From Nocardioidaceae bacterium (GTDB taxonomy: Bacteria; Actinomycetota; Actinomycetes; Propionibacteriales; Nocardioidaceae): DNA of 8,618 nucleotides. The position numbers were made by a program, and so were the translations under genes. Below, piece by piece: positions 5,513-8,618 of this stretch. Positions within the stretch are counted from its first letter, which is position 1; each line of letters opens with the position of its first letter. Below the pieces are notes generated by a model. The model worked only from the letters and a program-made list of their open reading frames with translations, was not told the DNA's origin and ran no database searches. Location: positions 1 through 8,618 of the forward strand of contig JACCZI010000314.1 in NCBI GenBank assembly GCA_013696015.1. The letters run 5' to 3'.

Positions 5513-6781
5513 GTGGGCATCGTCGTGCAGAAGTACGGGGGCTCATCGGTGGCCGACGCCGCCGGTGTGAAGCGGGTGGCCCAGCGGATCGTCACCACGA
5601 CACAGGAGGGTCACGCCGTCGTCGTGGTCGTCTCGGCGATGGGTGACTCCACCGACGAGCTGCTGGTCCTCGCACACCAGATAACACCGCTTCCGGCCGG
5701 CCGCGAGCTCGACATGCTGCTCACTGCGGGGGAGCGCATCTCGATGGCGCTGCTCGCGATGGCGATCGGAAACCTCGGCCATGAGGCTCGATCGTTCACC
5801 GGGTCACAGGCCGGGGTGATCACCGACTCCGCGCACGGCAAGGCTCAGATCATCGACATCACGCCGAGCCGCATCGAGCAGGCCCTCAGCGACGGTGCGA
5901 TCGCGATCGTCGCCGGCTTCCAAGGCGTCTCGCAGGACAGCAAGGACATCACCACACTCGGCCGCGGTGGCTCCGACACCACAGCGGTCGCACTCGCGGC
6001 GGCGCTGCAGGCCGAGGTCTGCGAGATCTACACCGACGTGGATGGAATCTTCACCGCCGATCCGCGCATCGTCGCGACCGCACGACGCATCCCGCGCATC
6101 TCGTACGAGGAGATGCTTGAGATGGCCGCGTGCGGCGCGAAGGTGCTGCACCTGCGGTGTGTCGAATACGCCCGCCGCCACCACATGCGCATCCACGTAC
6201 GATCGTCGTTCTCGCAGCGCACCGGTACGTGGGTCGTGGACGACCTCAAGGGGGACGACATGGAGCAGGCCATCATCGCTGGCGTCGCACACGACCGCAG
6301 CGAGGCCAAGATCACCGTGGTCGGTGTACCGGACAAGGTCGGCGAGGCGGCGCGCATCTTCGAGGCCGTGGCGGCCGGGCAGACCAACATCGACATGATC
6401 GTGCAGAACGTGTCCGCCGCGGCGACCGGGCGTACCGACATCTCGTTCACGCTGCCTCGTACCGACGGGCAGAGCGCTATGGAGGCACTGGCCGGCCTCA
6501 AGGACGAGGTCGGCTTCGATCAGCTGCTCTACGACGACGCGATCGGCAAGGTGTCGTTGATCGGTGCCGGGATGCGCACGCACCCGGGTGTCTCGGCGCG
6601 GTTCTTCAGCGCCCTCGCGGCGGTTGGGGTCAACATCGACATGATCTCCACCTCGGAGATCCGCATCTCAGTTGTGGTGGCGCAGGACCGTGTCGACGCA
6701 GCGGTGTCCGCGGCGCATGCGGCGTTCGACCTCGATGCCACCGACGTCGAGGCCGTCGTCTACGGCGGGACGGGACGATGA
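5513..6781 (+). CDS. ask: Aspartate kinase (alpha subunit reading frame)
   Basis: This 422-residue aspartokinase phosphorylates aspartate to aspartyl-4-phosphate, the first committed step towards lysine/diaminopimelate, threonine and methionine. The kinase domain shows KYGGSS (7-12), VSAMGDSTDEL (40-50), TAGER (71-75, Glu74), VAGFQG (133-138), TTLGRGGSDTTA (147-158) and TDVDGIFTADPR (174-185). Two ACT regulatory domains follow from about residue 265. Length and numbering match the Corynebacterium glutamicum LysC type (alpha2beta2, concerted lysine plus threonine inhibition). Ser301 and Ser311 here fall at positions where, from memory, Corynebacterium has Ser301 and Thr311, both known sites of feedback-relief changes. 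The GTG at 5513 is chosen because AAGGAG (5503-5508) precedes it and homologues begin just before VVQKYGGSS. asd follows with an ATGA overlap. No lysine riboswitch is visible in the 123-base upstream gap. Confidence 0.97.
   Translation: MGIVVQKYGGSSVADAAGVKRVAQRIVTTTQEGHAVVVVVSAMGDSTDELLVLAHQITPLPAGRELDMLLTAGERISMALLAMAIGNLGHEARSFTGSQAGVITDSAHGKAQIIDITPSRIEQALSDGAIAIVAGFQGVSQDSKDITTLGRGGSDTTAVALAAALQAEVCEIYTDVDGIFTADPRIVATARRIPRISYEEMLEMAACGAKVLHLRCVEYARRHHMRIHVRSSFSQRTGTWVVDDLKGDDMEQAIIAGVAHDRSEAKITVVGVPDKVGEAARIFEAVAAGQTNIDMIVQNVSAAATGRTDISFTLPRTDGQSAMEALAGLKDEVGFDQLLYDDAIGKVSLIGAGMRTHPGVSARFFSALAAVGVNIDMISTSEIRISVVVAQDRVDAAVSAAHAAFDLDATDVEAVVYGGTGR
6248..6254 (+). promoter_or_regulatory. 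Internal ribosome binding site for the aspartokinase beta subunit
   Basis: AAGGGGG lies five bases before an in-frame ATG at 6260, codon 250 of ask. It is at least as strong as the site in front of the full-length gene. The position is the same as the known beta-subunit start of Corynebacterium glutamicum LysC. Confidence 0.65.
6260..6781 (+). CDS. ask: Aspartate kinase beta subunit (internal in-frame product)
   Basis: Translation from the ATG at 6260 gives a 173-residue protein beginning MEQAIIAGVAHDRSEAKI, identical to residues 250-422 of the full-length kinase and consisting of the two ACT domains only. In Corynebacterium and relatives such a beta subunit joins the alpha subunit in an alpha2beta2 enzyme, and the amino-acid effectors bind at alpha-beta ACT interfaces. 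Here the support is the strong Shine-Dalgarno sequence, the exact codon-250 position, and the break between catalytic and regulatory domains. Separate production in this organism is inferred. Confidence 0.65.
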   Translation: MEQAIIAGVAHDRSEAKITVVGVPDKVGEAARIFEAVAAGQTNIDMIVQNVSAAATGRTDISFTLPRTDGQSAMEALAGLKDEVGFDQLLYDDAIGKVSLIGAGMRTHPGVSARFFSALAAVGVNIDMISTSEIRISVVVAQDRVDAAVSAAHAAFDLDATDVEAVVYGGTGR

Positions 6782-7848
6782 GCGTCGCACGGCCGACGCT
6801 GGCCGTTGTCGGCGCGACTGGCGTCGTCGGGTCTGTGCTGCTCGACATCCTGTCCGCCCGCGAGGACGTGTGGGGCGAGATCCGGCTGGTTGCCTCGACC
6901 CGGTCGGCGGGGCGGTTGTTGCGCGTACGCGGTGTCGACCTCCCCGTGGTGGCGTTGGACGAGTCGTGCTTCGACGGCGTCGACGTCGCATTGTTCGACG
7001 TACCTGACGACGTGTCGGCGCGGTGGGCACCCGTCGCGGTGTCGCGCGGTGCAGTCGTCGTCGACAACTCCGGGTCGTTCCGCATGGATCCCGAGGTGCC
7101 GCTGGTCGTTCCCGAGGTGAACGCCCATCAGATCCGCAACCGGCCGCGAGGCATCATCGCCAATCCCAACTGCACGACCCTGACGATGATGGACGCCCTC
7201 GGTGCCCTGCATGCCCGCTGGAACCTGCGCGAGCTCGTTGTCGCGTCCTACCAGGCGGCTTCCGGTGCCGGTCAGTCCGGCCTCGACCGGCTCTTTGACG
7301 AGCTCGAGGTGGTGGGTGGGCAGCGCCAGCTCGGCCACTACAGCGGCGACGTCCGGCGAGCACTCGCCGACAAGCTGGGTGACGACTCACCGTTCCCCGC
7401 CCCGCTGGCGCTCAACGTCGTGCCCTGGGCAGGGTCGGTGCGCGATGGTGGCTGGTCGAGCGAGGAGCTCAAGGTCCGCGACGAGTCGCGCAAGGTTCTC
7501 GGCATCCCCGACCTCAAGGTCTCAGCCACCTGTGTCCGGGTCCCGGTCGCGACGACACACTCGCTGGCCGTCCACGCGGTGTTCGAGCGTGCCATCGACG
7601 CCGGCGAGGCGCGGCAGGTTCTCGTCGAGGCTCCGAGTGTGGTCGTCATCGACGACCCGGAGCGCGGTGAGTTCCCGACCCCCGCCGATGTGGTGGGTTC
7701 TGACCCCACCTTCGTGGGCCGGATCCGCCAGGCACTGGACTTCCCGAACACACTTGACCTGTTCGTCTGCGGCGACAACCTGCGCAAGGGAGCCGCGCTC
7801 AACACCGCCCAGATCGCCGAGCTGGTGGCCCGGGAGCTGCCTCGCTGA
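6778..7848 (+). CDS. asd: Aspartate-semialdehyde dehydrogenase
   Basis: This 356-residue enzyme reduces aspartyl-4-phosphate to aspartate-4-semialdehyde with NADPH, the second step of the aspartate pathway. The N-terminal dinucleotide fold has AVVGATGVVGSVLL (9-22). The nucleophile is Cys132 in NPNCTT, Gln159 lies in SYQAASGAG, and substrate residues include Arg254 in CVRVP and His261 in THSL. GDNLRKGAALN closes the fold near the C terminus. Where many homologues have an ALFSAGG-type loop, this protein reads ALFDVPDDVS (71-80), a variant I remember from Streptomyces-type enzymes; the active-site residues are nevertheless intact. The ATG at 6778 overlaps the ask stop as ATGA, behind a GGGACGGGA purine-rich stretch, so the pair is a translationally coupled operon. 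The frame is open far upstream inside ask, but those starts are not credible. Confidence 0.97.
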   Translation: MSVARPTLAVVGATGVVGSVLLDILSAREDVWGEIRLVASTRSAGRLLRVRGVDLPVVALDESCFDGVDVALFDVPDDVSARWAPVAVSRGAVVVDNSGSFRMDPEVPLVVPEVNAHQIRNRPRGIIANPNCTTLTMMDALGALHARWNLRELVVASYQAASGAGQSGLDRLFDELEVVGGQRQLGHYSGDVRRALADKLGDDSPFPAPLALNVVPWAGSVRDGGWSSEELKVRDESRKVLGIPDLKVSATCVRVPVATTHSLAVHAVFERAIDAGEARQVLVEAPSVVVIDDPERGEFPTPADVVGSDPTFVGRIRQALDFPNTLDLFVCGDNLRKGAALNTAQIAELVARELPR

Positions 7849-7859
7849 CGGACCCGACC

Positions 7860-7901
7860 TGTCACTGTCAGATCAGGCTATGACCTGGTCTCGTAGTGAC
7901 A
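7860..7901 (+). terminator. Long imperfect stem-loop after asd, probable terminator
   Basis: TGTCACT (7860-7866) pairs with AGTGACA (7895-7901). Three near-pairs (two G-U, one C-C mismatch) lead to a second stem, AGATCAGG (7870-7877) with CCTGGTCT (7884-7891), including one G-U pair, and a CTATGA loop. About 15 canonical pairs are formed. It begins 12 bases after the asd stop. There is no T-tract, so it is either a high-GC type terminator or, given its outer inverted repeat near the scoA start, a regulatory site. Confidence 0.5.
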
Positions 7902-7932
7902 ACTCGGCGTGGGCCGGGGGAGCGGTCGGCGG

Positions 7933-7938
7933 TAAGGT
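7933..7938 (+). promoter_or_regulatory. Candidate leaderless -10 of scoA, overlapping an AAGG sequence
   Basis: TAAGGT is followed by seven bases and the ATG at 7946, the spacing expected if transcription starts at the start codon. The same bases contain AAGG (7934-7937), eight bases before the ATG, which could instead serve as a weak Shine-Dalgarno sequence. The -35 position (about 7910-7915, TGGGCC) is poor. Confidence 0.4.
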
Positions 7939-7945
7939 CGCGGCC

Positions 7946-8618
7946 ATGGACAAGGTGGTTGTCAGCGCGGCGGACGCCGTTGCTGACGTCGGCGACGGAG
8001 CGTCGCTGGCGGTGGGCGGTTTCGGGCTGTCCGGCATCCCGAGCGTCCTGATCGCGGCGCTGGTCGACAAGGGGATCACCGACCTCGAGGTGGTGTCGAA
8101 CAACTGCGGCGTCGACGACTGGGGCCTGGGCATCCTGCTCCGGGAGCACCGCATCCGCCGGATGATCTCGTCGTACGTCGGCGAGAACAAGGAGTTCGCG
8201 CGCCAATACCTCAGCGGCGAGCTCGAGGTCGAGCTGACTCCCCAAGGGACGCTCGCCGAACGGCTGCGGGCCGGTGGCTCGGGCATCCCGGCGTTCTTCA
8301 CCGCCACCGGCGTCGGCACCCAGGTGGCCGAAGGCGGGCTGCCCTGGCGGTACGACGACAGTGGCGAGGTGGCAGTGGCGTCCCCGCCGAAGGAGACGCG
8401 CGAGTTCGAGTTCTTCGGCGAGATACGCGAGTTCGTCCTCGAGCAGTCGATCAGCTGCGACTTCGGACTGGTACGCGCCTGGAAGGGTGATCGCCACGGC
8501 AACCTGGTGTTCCACGAGTCGGCGCGCAACTTCAACCCGTTGTGCGCAATGGCGGGTCGGGTGACGATCGCCGAGGTGGAGCAACTGCTGGAGCCAGGTG
8601 ACATCGACGCTGATGCCG
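7946..8618 (+). CDS. scoA: 3-oxoacid CoA-transferase subunit A (3' end beyond window)
   Basis: The frame is open for 224 codons from the ATG at 7946 to the right edge. The residues match family I CoA-transferase alpha subunits. The signature DGASLAVGGFGLSGIP (17-32) fits the published family pattern D-G-x2-hydrophobic3-GGF-x3-G-x-P. Next come VVSNNCGVDDWGLG, SSYVGENKEFARQYLSGELE, LTPQGTLAERLRAGGSGIPA and ASPPKETREFEFFGE, all typical of succinyl-CoA:3-ketoacid CoA-transferase subunit A of actinobacteria. With its beta subunit, expected just downstream, it would move CoA from succinyl-CoA to acetoacetate or a related 3-oxoacid. AtoD- or PcaI-like substrate range is possible, since the alpha subunit alone does not settle specificity. 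The catalytic glutamate lies in the beta subunit, outside the window. The gene is separated from asd by 97 bases and the stem-loop, so it is likely its own transcription unit. Confidence 0.93.
   Translation, partial: MDKVVVSAADAVADVGDGASLAVGGFGLSGIPSVLIAALVDKGITDLEVVSNNCGVDDWGLGILLREHRIRRMISSYVGENKEFARQYLSGELEVELTPQGTLAERLRAGGSGIPAFFTATGVGTQVAEGGLPWRYDDSGEVAVASPPKETREFEFFGEIREFVLEQSISCDFGLVRAWKGDRHGNLVFHESARNFNPLCAMAGRVTIAEVEQLLEPGDIDADA

Noticed and set aside
6130..6777. Extended N terminus of asd within ask
   Set aside because: The frame is merely open; the extension is Arg-rich shadow sequence, and the ATG at 6778 gives the correct dinucleotide-fold start.
7868..8604. Two long minus-strand frames (238 and 243 codons) at the right end
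   Set aside because: They are antisense to scoA, whose plus-strand translation matches the family signature throughout. The minus frames show no recognisable domain.
1..8618. Mobile element, integrase, CRISPR array or defence system
   Set aside because: No transposase, terminal repeats, direct-repeat array or phage gene was found, and nearly every base is accounted for by conserved housekeeping genes.

Overview
The window is high-GC, densely coded DNA from an actinobacterium. A Nocardioides-like or related high-GC genus fits best, judged from gene order, GTG starts and protein style; this is inference, not a search result. It is a conserved housekeeping neighbourhood. I see no mobile element, CRISPR array, phage gene or obvious defence system.

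Left edge (1-617, minus strand): a tRNA-Ser(GGA) gene is followed by a 102-residue conserved protein of the kind often auto-annotated as a VapB-family antitoxin. That gene overlaps, by four bases, the start of a membrane-anchored protein with a LytR C-terminal-type domain, which is cut by the window edge. A 60-base divergent promoter region (618-681) separates the tRNA from the SRP RNA gene (about 682-769, plus strand).

Centre (851-4205, plus strand): dnaX (clamp-loader gamma/tau), a YbaB/EbfC nucleoid protein, recR and a DUF5063 protein form a replication and recombination cluster. Gaps run from 49 bases to an 8-base overlap.

Right half (4328-8618, plus strand): an Old Yellow Enzyme of YqjM type sits between the recR cluster and the aspartate-pathway pair ask-asd. 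The start of asd overlaps the end of ask by four bases. Ask and Asd carry out the first two steps from aspartate towards lysine/diaminopimelate, threonine and methionine. The ask gene has an in-frame ATG at codon 250 behind a strong Shine-Dalgarno sequence, matching the alpha/beta subunit arrangement of Corynebacterium LysC. After a long imperfect stem-loop, the alpha subunit of a 3-oxoacid CoA-transferase (scoA) begins and runs off the window.

Regulation is the more interesting layer. Three genes (the VapB-like gene, dnaX and scoA) have a TAnnnT hexamer ending 6-7 bases before the start codon, which suggests leaderless transcripts. A long bulged hairpin lies just upstream of the candidate ask promoter. 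No lysine riboswitch is visible.
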